Origin: Dysgonomonas sp.
GTDB lineage: Bacteria; Bacteroidota; Bacteroidia; Bacteroidales; Dysgonomonadaceae
Length of the DNA stretch: 5,473 bases
Assembly (NCBI GenBank): GCA_030151105.1
Contig: JASLEN010000377.1
Location: forward strand, 1-5,473
Direction of reading: 5' to 3'
Part shown: one piece after another, positions 1 to 5,473 of the stretch
How positions within the stretch are numbered: position 1 is the first letter of the stretch
How the letters are laid out: every line of letters begins with the position of its first letter
The notes under the pieces: model-generated
Told to the model about the DNA's origin: nothing
The model's input: the letters and a program-made list of their open reading frames with translations, nothing else
Database searches by the model: none
Position numbers and translations under genes: made by a program

Positions 1-492
1 CTCTAATTTTTCTTTTGCTAGTACTTCCTCTTCCTCTTCCGAAAAATTATCAAGAACATAATCAACCTGTCCCCCTCTCGGAAAATCATCTCCAATTCCA
101 AAACGCAAACGAGCATAAGCCTGAGTGCTCAAAATTGTCTGAATATGCTTCAATCCATTATGTCCAGCATCACTCCCCTTTCCCTTCAAGCGAAGAGTAC
201 CAAAAGGAAGTGCCAAATCGTCAACCAAAACGAGTAAATTTTCTAGTTTAATATTTTCTTCCTTCATCCAATATCTAACAGCATTACCGCTTAGATTCAT
301 GTATGTAGAAGGTTTTAGCAAAACTAAAATCTTGTTTTTCACTCGCACTTCAGCTACTTCTCCGTAACGCTTATCCTCAAAAACAATATTGGACGCCTTT
401 GCAAAAGCGTCCAATATCCTAAATCCTATATTGTGGCGGGTATAATGGTATTCAGAACCAATATTACCTAACCCTACAATTAAGTATTTCAT
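1..492 (-). CDS. pth: Peptidyl-tRNA hydrolase, C-terminus cut by window edge
   Basis: Cytosolic enzyme that cleaves the ester bond of peptidyl-tRNAs that drop off the ribosome, recycling tRNA. Translating the minus strand from the ATG at 492 gives 164 codons without a stop, running off the window; bacterial Pth is usually about 190 residues, so roughly 25 are missing. The start MKYLIVGLGNIGSEY is the typical Pth N-terminus. Family active-site positions are in place: N10, H20 (in TRHNIG), N66 (in TYMNLSG), D91 (in VDDLALPFG) and N112 (in AGHNGLK). The stretch FGIGDDFPRGGQVDYVL (131-147) is the usual tRNA-binding-side motif. The ATG is 17 bases after the rplY stop, with no promoter between them and no Shine-Dalgarno sequence (normal for Bacteroidota), so it is probably co-transcribed with rplY. 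A 32-base palindrome lies within codons 26-36. Identification is very secure. Confidence 0.96.
   Translation of the reverse strand, partial: MKYLIVGLGNIGSEYHYTRHNIGFRILDAFAKASNIVFEDKRYGEVAEVRVKNKILVLLKPSTYMNLSGNAVRYWMKEENIKLENLLVLVDDLALPFGTLRLKGKGSDAGHNGLKHIQTILSTQAYARLRFGIGDDFPRGGQVDYVLDNFSEEEEEVLAKEKLE
386..417. repeat. 32-base near-perfect palindrome inside pth
   Basis: The arms ATATTGGACGC (386-396) and GCGTCCAATAT (407-417) are exact reverse complements. The 10-base centre CTTTGCAAAA contains the self-complementary TTTGCAAA, so only one C/A mismatch interrupts the dyad. It lies in the coding part of pth (residues about RILDAFAKASNIV). In mRNA it could fold into a stable hairpin with an 11-bp stem; as DNA it could be a dimer-binding site. 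No U-tract follows on the pth strand, so it does not look like an intrinsic terminator. Function unknown. Confidence 0.8.
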
Positions 493-509
493 TTAAATTT
501 TGTTCAAAT

Positions 510-1109
510 TTATTTTTTCGCTGCTGCTGCTTTTTCTGCTGCTGCTGCTCCTCTTGCTGCACGTGTCAACTGAACGCGGCAAACAACTGCATTAGCACCA
601 TTAAGTAGTTCAAGACCTTCGAAGTTCAATTCTCCAACTTGGATAGTTTGACCCAATTCCAATTGAGACACATCAATCGTTAGTTTCTCAGGCATATTTG
701 CAAGAAGACCTTTAACTTTCAATTTACGCATATCAAGTGCCATTCTACCCCCTGCTCTCACACCTGGAGCAAGACCTTCCAACACTACTGGCAATTCTAC
801 AATCATTGGACGATCATCAAATACGCGAAGAAAGTCTAAGTGAAGAATATTGTCAGTTACTGGGTGAAATTGAATATCTTGAAGAATTGATTTATGTTTC
901 TTTCCATCGATATCAAGCTCAACCATAAACACTTCGTGGCTATAGATAAGTTTTCTAACATTAGCATTAGTCACAGTAAAGTGAGTCGCTGATGTTGCTT
1001 GTTCTCCACCATAAAGAATAGCAGGAATGCTATCAGCTTTACGAATTGCTACTGTTGCTCTTTTTCCTAGGTCTGTTCTTGCTTGACCCGATAGTTCAAA
1101 TGTTTTCAT
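510..1109 (-). CDS. rplY: 50S ribosomal protein L25, long (Ctc/TL5) form
   Basis: Binds 5S rRNA in the large ribosomal subunit. The 199-residue product has two domains plus a tail. The N-terminal 5S-binding beta-barrel (about 1-95) carries DLGKRA (13-18), IPAILYGG (28-35) and the conserved QDIQFHPVTDNILHLDFLRV (77-96). The second, TL5/Ctc-type domain (about 97-182) carries GVRAGGRM (116-123) and the MPEKLTIDVSQLELG stretch (139-153). A low-complexity Ala/Lys tail follows from 184. This is the long form common in Bacteroidota, not the 94-residue E. coli form. The ATG at 1109 is the only sensible start, since MKTFELSGQAR matches the family N-terminus. It is first in an operon with pth and has its own promoter at 1193-1223 and an approximately 80-base leader that may fold. 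Stop is TAA. Confidence 0.97.
   Translation of the reverse strand: MKTFELSGQARTDLGKRATVAIRKADSIPAILYGGEQATSATHFTVTNANVRKLIYSHEVFMVELDIDGKKHKSILQDIQFHPVTDNILHLDFLRVFDDRPMIVELPVVLEGLAPGVRAGGRMALDMRKLKVKGLLANMPEKLTIDVSQLELGQTIQVGELNFEGLELLNGANAVVCRVQLTRAARGAAAAEKAAAAKK
513..548 (-). repeat. 18-bp tandem duplication coding the L25 Ala/Lys tail
   Basis: Read on the coding strand, 548-531 is four GCA codons followed by GAA AAA, and 530-513 is GCA GCA GCA GCG AAA AAA. The two 18-base units differ at only two bases and encode AAAAEK and AAAAKK, the last 12 residues of L25. Short GCA triplet runs like this can change length by slippage, so the tail probably varies between strains. The basic tail is outside the folded domains. 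Confidence 0.75.
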
Positions 1110-1135
1110 TTTTAATTTTTTAAATTGTGTTACTC

Positions 1136-1173
1136 AAATTAAGGAGTGCTTCCCTTATTTCCCATCACACGGG
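1136..1173 (-). promoter_or_regulatory. Possible structured 5' leader of rplY
   Basis: Between the predicted transcription start (near 1188) and the rplY ATG, the minus-strand RNA can form two adjacent hairpins. The first is CCC-GTGTGAT-GGG (1173-1161). The second is AAATAAGG paired to CCTTaATTT (1160-1136), with one bulged A and a G-T closing pair around the loop AAGCAC. The GTGT in the first loop could also pair with ACAC near 1130-1127, giving a pseudoknot. Ribosomal protein genes are often controlled by leader structures that bind their own product; whether this is one is inference from pairing alone. Confidence 0.35.
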
Positions 1174-1192
1174 CTTATAAAATAAAGCGCTG

Positions 1193-1223
1193 CAAAGATA
1201 AATAAATTTGTACAATATAGCAA
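1193..1223 (-). promoter_or_regulatory. Promoter of rplY-pth (Bacteroidota type)
   Basis: On the minus strand, TATCTTTG (1200-1193) matches the Bacteroidota -7 box TAnnTTTG, and TTG (1223-1221) lies exactly 20 bases upstream, where the -33 element belongs. Transcription should start near 1188, giving a leader of about 80 bases. The same 20-base spacing is seen at the gpmA promoter in this window, which supports both. Confidence 0.75.
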
Positions 1224-1245
1224 TACAATCACAATTTAATTAATC

Positions 1246-1281
1246 GAAACTACAGTTCATATTGTATTATAATATAGTTTC
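1246..1281. repeat. Inverted repeat in the divergent rplY / transferase intergenic region
   Basis: GAAACTA (1246-1252) and TAGTTTC (1275-1281) are exact reverse complements 22 bases apart. Inside them ATATT (1259-1263) and AATAT (1271-1275) can also pair, so the whole block is an imperfect dyad. It lies upstream of both divergent promoters, a position where an operator or a cruciform-forming element could act. The surrounding DNA is very AT-rich, so chance is a real alternative. Confidence 0.35.
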
Positions 1282-1352
1282 TAAAAAACATGAAGACCAA
1301 ATGAATACTCATCAAATATTAACTAAATTTTATTATTATATGAACTTTTGTT

Positions 1353-1360
1353 TAGCTTTG
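1353..1360 (+). promoter_or_regulatory. Weak candidate -7 box for the phosphoethanolamine transferase gene
   Basis: TAGCTTTG matches the Bacteroidota -7 consensus TAnnTTTG and ends 22 bases before the ATG at 1383. Unlike the rplY and gpmA promoters it has no TTG about 20 bases upstream; the sequence there is only A and T. A promoter lacking a good -33 element would be expected to be weak or activator-dependent. That regulatory reading is inference. Confidence 0.4.
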
Positions 1361-1382
1361 TTGAAAATAAACTTGCAATAAT

Positions 1383-3023
1383 ATGACAAAATTAGCCCAA
1401 ATTACAAAAGCAATATTATCATTTTTCAAAAACTACAGCTTTACATTAGCATGCATTATCTTATTTTGTGCCATATCTTGGAAATTTGAGTTTTTCGTTT
1501 ACCAAAAAAAACCTTTCACTTTAAGCGCCATTTCTTTAGTATTTGTAATGCATTTATTCTCAAGAATAAAATATAACATCATCCCAACAATACTTTTCAG
1601 TATTATAGTTACTCTCAATTTTTATTGTGCATATAGTCTAAACACCTATCTTAATGCTGGACTATTTGGCTCTATTATGGACACTAACCCAAATGAAGCA
1701 GCAAGTATGGCTAAAGATATATGGGTTTTAGCTGTTCCCATGTTTGTGTTCTCTTTGTTTCTTATTTCCATGTCAGTTAGAGAGTTAAAGAAGAGTCCGA
1801 TTCCTCTTAAAGTTTCAATTATAGGGCTATCAATATATGTACTCCTTATCTTCCCTTACTACATGTATAGTTTTTTAGATCAAAGACATGGAATTGGTTC
1901 ACGACAAAAAGAGAATGTACTGATATATACAGAAATCGCGAGCCAAAGGACAGCTCCTATTCTATATGGAAATATAGTGACAGCTATAAATTATGGTGTT
2001 GAAAGAGTTAGATATCGTAATTTCTATAACAATGAAAATAAGACATTGACAAAAGGAATTACTTATCCCCAAGATTCAATAGAAAACCTTCTTCCAGAAA
2101 AGATATATTTAATTATTGGAGAAAGCGCAACAAGACACCATCTTTCAGCCTATGGCTATTATCAGCCAACCTCACCATATCTTGATAGCATTGCCAAGAA
2201 TGATTCTACTGTTACGCTATACAATGGCTATTCTTCAGCAACTATCACTAGAGATGCTTTTAGACAGTTTCTAACATCAAGTTCGCCACATAATATGGAT
2301 GCTTTTTTGGATACAAAGTCACTAATTGACATGGCCAATGATAGTGGATATGAAACAGTATGGCTATCTCCTTTTTCAGGTATGTTCAGGCAGCATGATG
2401 GTACTTTTTTACAATTGCTAGCAAGTGGAGCGCAAAAGTATAAATACATATCTGCTAGAGATGATTTGGAATATATACCAGTAGTGAAAGACTTAATCAT
2501 CCCCAACAAGAAGCAATTAATATTAATGGGGCTAAATGGTAGCCATGGAGCTTACAAAGATGGATATGACAGTATTGATGCCGCCCATCTGCCCTACAAT
2601 GAAGAGTTATCGCAAGACGTAAATGATTACAATAGAACAATTCATCATACTGATAGGTTGATAAAGGAAGCGCACGAATTGATGAGAGAAGATCAAGATG
2701 CAGTTCTAATTTATTTTTCAGATCATGGAGAAATTATAGGTAAAGGACATGGGATGAGCTACGGAAGGAATCAAATTGAGATACCTCTGTTCACTATCAA
2801 TAGGTCATCAATAGACCTGGATAAACTAGTTAAAAAATACACTTACCAGCAAGCAAATAAAGAATCTGTAAACAGCCTAGCCTTCTTCTACATAATTTCT
2901 GAACTACTAGGCTATCAAGTATCTCAGGAAGGGATTGAGCATGCTGTAGAAGAATCTAAATATGTATATTACTCTGATAGAACTGTAGAACTAGCCTCAG
3001 AGATGAAAGAAGATAGTAACTAA
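1383..3023 (+). CDS. Phosphoethanolamine transferase, EptA/CptA/MCR family
   Basis: Inner-membrane enzyme expected to move phosphoethanolamine from phosphatidylethanolamine onto lipid A or LPS core, lowering negative surface charge; the acceptor cannot be told from sequence. Its 546 residues match the usual length. Five hydrophobic segments (about 20-36, 45-60, 66-87, 112-131, 143-163) precede a periplasmic sulfatase-fold domain (about 165-546). Zinc/catalytic residues are visible: E247 in IIGESATRHHLSAYGY, T287 as likely nucleophile (SSATITR), D447-H448 in YFSDHGE, H456 in GKGHGMSYGRNQ, and H388 in NGSHGAY. The ESATRHHLSAYGYYQPTSP wording is closer to CptA/EptC than to EptA. Oddities: the first His of HxxGSH is Gly383, the RYP that usually follows is GYD, and the periplasmic domain has no cysteine, so none of the disulfides seen in EptA and MCR. 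It stands alone on the plus strand with an ATG start and a TAA stop. Confidence 0.88.
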   Translation: MTKLAQITKAILSFFKNYSFTLACIILFCAISWKFEFFVYQKKPFTLSAISLVFVMHLFSRIKYNIIPTILFSIIVTLNFYCAYSLNTYLNAGLFGSIMDTNPNEAASMAKDIWVLAVPMFVFSLFLISMSVRELKKSPIPLKVSIIGLSIYVLLIFPYYMYSFLDQRHGIGSRQKENVLIYTEIASQRTAPILYGNIVTAINYGVERVRYRNFYNNENKTLTKGITYPQDSIENLLPEKIYLIIGESATRHHLSAYGYYQPTSPYLDSIAKNDSTVTLYNGYSSATITRDAFRQFLTSSSPHNMDAFLDTKSLIDMANDSGYETVWLSPFSGMFRQHDGTFLQLLASGAQKYKYISARDDLEYIPVVKDLIIPNKKQLILMGLNGSHGAYKDGYDSIDAAHLPYNEELSQDVNDYNRTIHHTDRLIKEAHELMREDQDAVLIYFSDHGEIIGKGHGMSYGRNQIEIPLFTINRSSIDLDKLVKKYTYQQANKESVNSLAFFYIISELLGYQVSQEGIEHAVEESKYVYYSDRTVELASEMKEDSN

Positions 3024-3036
3024 CCCAAAGCCATAT

Positions 3037-3081
3037 AATATAAAAACCTCATTACATATCTGTAATGAGGTTCTTTATATT
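3037..3081. terminator. Bidirectional intrinsic terminator between convergent genes
   Basis: AACCTCATTACA (3045-3056) and TGTAATGAGGTT (3061-3072) form a perfect 12-bp stem with the loop TATC. The stem continues through AATATAAA (3037-3044) and TTTATATT (3074-3081) past one bulged C (3073), for 20 bp in total. The A-rich left arm and T-rich right arm give a U-rich tail in either direction. It lies 13 bases after the transferase stop and 16 bases after the gpmA stop on the opposite strand, so it can end both transcripts. Confidence 0.9.
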
Positions 3082-3097
3082 GTTATAAAAGAATTTC

Positions 3098-3844
3098 TTA
3101 TTTTTTCTTTCCTTGGTTAGCTACTGCATCCATCAAAGCTTTGATTTCTTCTGGGTCTCCTAAGAAATAATCTTTTTGAAGTTTACCATTATCATCAAAT
3201 TCAAATACATAAGGTACAGCTGTTGGCAAGTTTAGAGAAACGATATCAGCATCCGAAATTCCTTTCAAATGTTTGATAATACCACGAAGGCTGTTTCCGT
3301 GTGCAGCTACAATCACTTCACCTTTAGCCATCACTTCAGGGAAAATAACGTCATTCCAATATGGAAGAATACGCTCTACTGTATCTTTCAACGCCTCTGT
3401 CAATGGTAGTTCTTTAGGATCTACACCTTTGTAACGAGGGTCAACAAGTGGCGAACGCTCATCATCTGCTGCAAGCGGTGTAGGAGGAACATCATAACTT
3501 CTTCTCCAGATAAGCACTTGCTCGTCGCCATATTTTTCAGCAGTTTCTGCTTTATTAAGTCCTTGAAGCATTCCGTAGTGTTTCTCGTTCAATCTCCAAG
3601 ATTTCTCTACAGGAATCCAGTCCAAATCCATTTGATCTAGAACTGTATTAAGGGTTTTGTTTGCTCTTTTTAGATAAGAAGTAAAAGCTTTTTCAAATTT
3701 AAATCCTTCTTTTTTAAGAAGTTTCCCAGCTTTGATAGCTTCTTGAACACCAGTTTCTGTTAAATCAACATCTGTCCACCCAGTGAAACGATTTTCTTTA
3801 TTCCATGTACTTTCGCCATGGCGCATCAATACAACTCTTTTCAT
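3098..3844 (-). CDS. gpmA: 2,3-bisphosphoglycerate-dependent phosphoglycerate mutase
   Basis: Cytosolic enzyme of glycolysis and gluconeogenesis that interconverts 3-phosphoglycerate and 2-phosphoglycerate through a phosphohistidine. The 248-residue length is standard for the dPGM family. Visible motifs: LMRHGESTWNKENRFTGWTD (6-25) with phospho-accepting H9 flanked by R8; SYLKRA (56-61) with R60; LNEKHYG (85-91) with the acid/base E87; WRRSYD (113-118); and AAHGNSLRG (180-188) with the second catalytic His, H182. It ends in a short Lys tail. The ATG at 3844 gives the canonical N-terminus, and the stop is TAA. It has its own promoter about 40 bases upstream, converges on the transferase gene and ends at the shared terminator, so it is probably monocistronic. 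Nothing is missing. Confidence 0.98.
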   Translation of the reverse strand: MKRVVLMRHGESTWNKENRFTGWTDVDLTETGVQEAIKAGKLLKKEGFKFEKAFTSYLKRANKTLNTVLDQMDLDWIPVEKSWRLNEKHYGMLQGLNKAETAEKYGDEQVLIWRRSYDVPPTPLAADDERSPLVDPRYKGVDPKELPLTEALKDTVERILPYWNDVIFPEVMAKGEVIVAAHGNSLRGIIKHLKGISDADIVSLNLPTAVPYVFEFDDNGKLQKDYFLGDPEEIKALMDAVANQGKKK

Positions 3845-3881
3845 TTTATATATTTTTGTTTTTGTGATTAAATTCCTTGCA

Positions 3882-3912
3882 CAAACTTAGTTAAAAATAA
3901 GGGATTTACCAA
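3882..3912 (-). promoter_or_regulatory. Promoter of gpmA (Bacteroidota type)
   Basis: On the minus strand, TAAGTTTG (3889-3882) fits TAnnTTTG, and TTG (3912-3910) lies exactly 20 bases upstream. Predicted start is near 3877, giving a leader of about 32 bases that is AT-rich and lacks a Shine-Dalgarno sequence. A 10-base palindrome AGTAATTACT (3940-3949), 27 bases upstream of the -33 element, could be an operator, but it is short and unproven. Confidence 0.75.
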
Positions 3913-3953
3913 GTGCTTTTTATACGAATAAGCTGCCAAAGTAATTACTATCT

Positions 3954-4718
3954 CTAACGTATAAACACCCATTCTTCACCATTAGATAGCTGTTCTGAAT
4001 AAGAATATCCCTCCGAATCAAAGCCCTTTATATACTCCGAATCAGTCAACTGATGCTGAATAATAAAACGAGCAAGCATCCCCCTTGCCTTTTTTGTATA
4101 TACCACAATTTGCTTGTAAGTTCCATCCCCTTTTGCTTCTTTAAAAATAGGCTCTATCATTTGATGCCCCTTAGGAAGTAATTTTCGATCAATTACCTTT
4201 GTATATTCTTTGGAATTCAGATTAACCCAAATATTAGAATTTTTCTCCAACTCACTAGCCAAGTGCTCACTCAAAACTTTTTTCCAATAGGCATAAAGTG
4301 TTTTCCCTCTACTATTAACCAACTTCGTTTGCATTTCTAAGCGATGTGGCTTTATCAAATCCAAAGGTTTGAGCATACCATACAAGCCCGAAAATAATCG
4401 AAGATGATCAGTAGCAAACTCAACATCCTGATCATTCAATGTATTGAAATCCAATCCTTGATAAACCATTCCATTATATGCCAAAGCGGCTTGTCGAAGA
4501 GGAGTATCCTTCATGTCAAAAGTATTGATATACTCATACACAGCATATCCTAGCTGCGGATTGACACTCATTAGTTTACTTATTTCTTCAGCAGATAAGC
4601 CTTTAAGAAGAGAATTCAATTCATCAGCATCTTGTTGATAAATTGGCAATGTGTGTTTGGATATATTTACATCAGACTCAAAATCGAGAATTTGAGCTGG
4701 CGAAAGAGTCATTATCAT
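3954..4718 (-). CDS. yaaA: Peroxide stress protein YaaA (DUF328 family)
   Basis: Member of the YaaA family; in E. coli, yaaA is induced by OxyR under H2O2 stress and limits intracellular free iron and the resulting DNA damage. Its biochemical activity is not settled. The 254 residues match the family's length (about 250-260). Motifs in order: SPAQILDF (6-13), YNGMVYQGLD (81-90), LRLFSGLYGMLKPLDLI (106-122), RLEMQTKL (126-133), WVNLNSKEYTK (164-174), KKARGMLARFI (209-219) and GYSYSEQLSNGEEWVFIR at the C-terminus. MIMTLSPA aligns residue for residue with the E. coli start, so the ATG at 4718 is preferred to the internal Met3. The usual Lys of SPAK is Gln9 here. Stop is TAG. It is separated from gpmA by the gpmA promoter. 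No convincing TAnnTTTG box was found in its upstream AT-rich gap, so it may be read from the membrane-protein gene upstream. Confidence 0.94.
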   Translation of the reverse strand: MIMTLSPAQILDFESDVNISKHTLPIYQQDADELNSLLKGLSAEEISKLMSVNPQLGYAVYEYINTFDMKDTPLRQAALAYNGMVYQGLDFNTLNDQDVEFATDHLRLFSGLYGMLKPLDLIKPHRLEMQTKLVNSRGKTLYAYWKKVLSEHLASELEKNSNIWVNLNSKEYTKVIDRKLLPKGHQMIEPIFKEAKGDGTYKQIVVYTKKARGMLARFIIQHQLTDSEYIKGFDSEGYSYSEQLSNGEEWVFIR

Positions 4719-4789
4719 AAGTTCAATATTATTATTTCACAGATTATAAGATATAAAAAAATATCAATAGAATCAATTATATTAAGATA

Positions 4790-4924
4790 CTACTTCTTCC
4801 TATAATTATCTACTTTCCTCAGATATTCTTCATTCAAAGGAATCATTTTTTTCTTCTGTTTTTCTTTACTTGTTTGGGCATTCCCAACAACTTTGCCATT
4901 CAAGTCCTCATCATCCTCCACTAC
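4790..4924 (-). other. Open in-frame extension after the membrane-protein TGA
   Basis: Reading past the TGA at 4927-4925 in the same frame gives 44 sense codons and then a TAG at 4792-4790. The encoded sequence begins VVEDDEDLNGKVVGNAQ, passes through a Lys-rich SKEKQKKK block and ends EEYLRKVDNYRKK. It is hydrophilic and looks like the cytoplasmic C-terminal tail of a membrane protein, not random intergenic DNA. It could be a remnant left by a nonsense mutation, a readthrough extension, or a separate 43-codon frame starting at the GTG at 4921. I favour the first; comparison with relatives would decide. Confidence 0.45.
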
Positions 4925-5473
4925 TCAATCTGCTCCCCATGAGCCTGCACCAGTTCTTTGCCACTTCAACTTTCCTTTTGAGAAGAATATCATTTTGAAA
5001 TATGCCCAAATAGAAAGACCTAATACTATAATAAAGAACACTAGAATTACTGTTGCAAAGGTCGGAATATCATTACCATAAAGAAGAGCATAAATGAGTA
5101 AAGCTTCAAACCCGATCATCAAAAGAGGGACAAAAAAGTAGCTTCCTAAGCTACGTATCAATTTAAAGAACTTATCCATCTTAAGCCCAAACACATAAAG
5201 CACAATACCTATAAAAGCTAAAAAAAGAACCAACCACATAATAAATATGCCAAAGCCCATAATTACCATTTCTCCCGAAAGCTCTAAAGCATCCAATCCT
5301 CCTTCATACAAAGACGAACTGACAAGAGAAGCCACCTCCGAAAACAAAACCGAAGTTAGCATCACAGCAAATATAGAAATAACAAAGACAACTAACGAAA
5401 CATAGCCAAAGCCAATCCAACCTGCATCTTTCCTTGTTTTAAACTTCCAACCTGCCGCAACAGAGAATAGTCC
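4925..5473 (-). CDS. Polytopic membrane protein of unknown function, 5' end outside window
   Basis: The frame is open from the right edge (5473) to a TGA at 4927-4925, giving 182 residues with no N-terminus. A GTG at 5365 could be mistaken for a start, but the 36 upstream codons are open and encode a matching piece (basic GWKFKTRKDAGW, then the first half of a hydrophobic helix), so the gene continues beyond the window. Four hydrophobic segments lie at about 24-44, 69-96, 113-132 and 138-160 of the visible part. Between them are a short Ser/Glu-rich loop (46-68) and a basic loop, LKMDKFFKLIRS (97-108). The visible end, GKLKWQRTGAGSWGAD, is preceded by positive charges, suggesting a cytoplasmic C-terminus. 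I do not recognise the family. A C-terminal membrane part of a family 2 glycosyltransferase is one weak possibility, because such proteins can end with a W-x-R/K-T/G stretch after the last helix. It precedes yaaA on the same strand. Confidence 0.7.
   Translation of the reverse strand, partial: GLFSVAAGWKFKTRKDAGWIGFGYVSLVVFVISIFAVMLTSVLFSEVASLVSSSLYEGGLDALELSGEMVIMGFGIFIMWLVLFLAFIGIVLYVFGLKMDKFFKLIRSLGSYFFVPLLMIGFEALLIYALLYGNDIPTFATVILVFFIIVLGLSIWAYFKMIFFSKGKLKWQRTGAGSWGAD

Noticed and set aside
61..90. Apparent frameshift near the end of visible pth
   Set aside because: A first reading dropped one base from the run of five C (71-75). With the correct count the frame runs through FPRGGQVDYVLDNF without a break.
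15..251. Plus-strand open frame of 78 codons at the left edge
   Set aside because: It lies antisense to pth, whose minus-strand translation has all the catalytic residues. The plus-strand product is low-complexity and resembles no family.
737..928. Plus-strand open frame of 63 codons
   Set aside because: It is entirely antisense to rplY and has no promoter or independent protein signal.
2228..2509. Minus-strand open frame of 93 codons
   Set aside because: It is antisense to the catalytic domain of the phosphoethanolamine transferase, which has clear family motifs across the same bases.
4748..4765. GATAT/ATATC hairpin upstream of yaaA as a terminator
   Set aside because: The stem is only five A/T-rich base pairs around a run of A, too weak to call a terminator.
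4880..4927. Selenocysteine insertion at the in-frame TGA of the membrane protein
   Set aside because: Bacterial selenocysteine needs a stem-loop just after the UGA. The bases that follow are almost all purines plus U (GUAGUGGAGGAUGAUGAGG) and cannot form a stem, and the site has no redox-protein context.
4893..5081. Plus-strand open frame of 62 codons
   Set aside because: It overlaps the C-terminal part of the minus-strand membrane protein. Its product is Ser/Pro/Lys-rich with no recognisable motif.
5363..5365. GTG as the start codon of the right-edge membrane protein
   Set aside because: The frame is open for 36 more codons to the window edge, and the GTG falls in the middle of a hydrophobic helix, so it is an internal valine.

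Overview
The window is AT-rich, chromosomal-looking DNA of a Bacteroidota bacterium, most likely of the order Bacteroidales. The reasons are: two clear promoters of the Bacteroidota type (TTG, 20 bases, TAnnTTTG), gene starts without Shine-Dalgarno sequences, a long L25 ribosomal protein with an Ala/Lys tail directly followed by pth, and protein sequences typical of the group. The genus cannot be fixed by reading alone.

Layout, left to right. Bases 1-1109 hold a minus-strand translation operon: rplY (ribosomal protein L25) and, 17 bases downstream, pth (peptidyl-tRNA hydrolase, C-terminus cut off by the window edge). Bases 1110-1382 are a divergent intergenic region with the rplY promoter, its folded 5' leader, an inverted repeat and a weak promoter for the next gene. 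Bases 1383-3023 (plus strand) encode a five-helix inner-membrane phosphoethanolamine transferase of the EptA/CptA/MCR family. It converges on gpmA (3098-3844, minus), and the two share a strong bidirectional terminator (3037-3081). gpmA has its own promoter. Next come yaaA (3954-4718, minus; peroxide-stress protein family) and the 3' part of a gene for an unrecognised polytopic membrane protein that enters from the right edge (to 4925, minus).

The genes are mostly housekeeping: translation (rplY, pth), glycolysis (gpmA) and oxidative-stress/iron protection (yaaA), plus one envelope-modifying enzyme that probably decorates lipid A or LPS core. I see no mobile element, CRISPR array, RNA gene or clear new system.

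Three points deserve a second look. The right-edge membrane gene stops at a TGA, but the same frame stays open for 44 more codons of protein-like charged sequence. A 32-base near-perfect palindrome lies inside the pth coding region. The phosphoethanolamine transferase lacks the first His of the family's HxxGSH motif and has no cysteines in its periplasmic domain.
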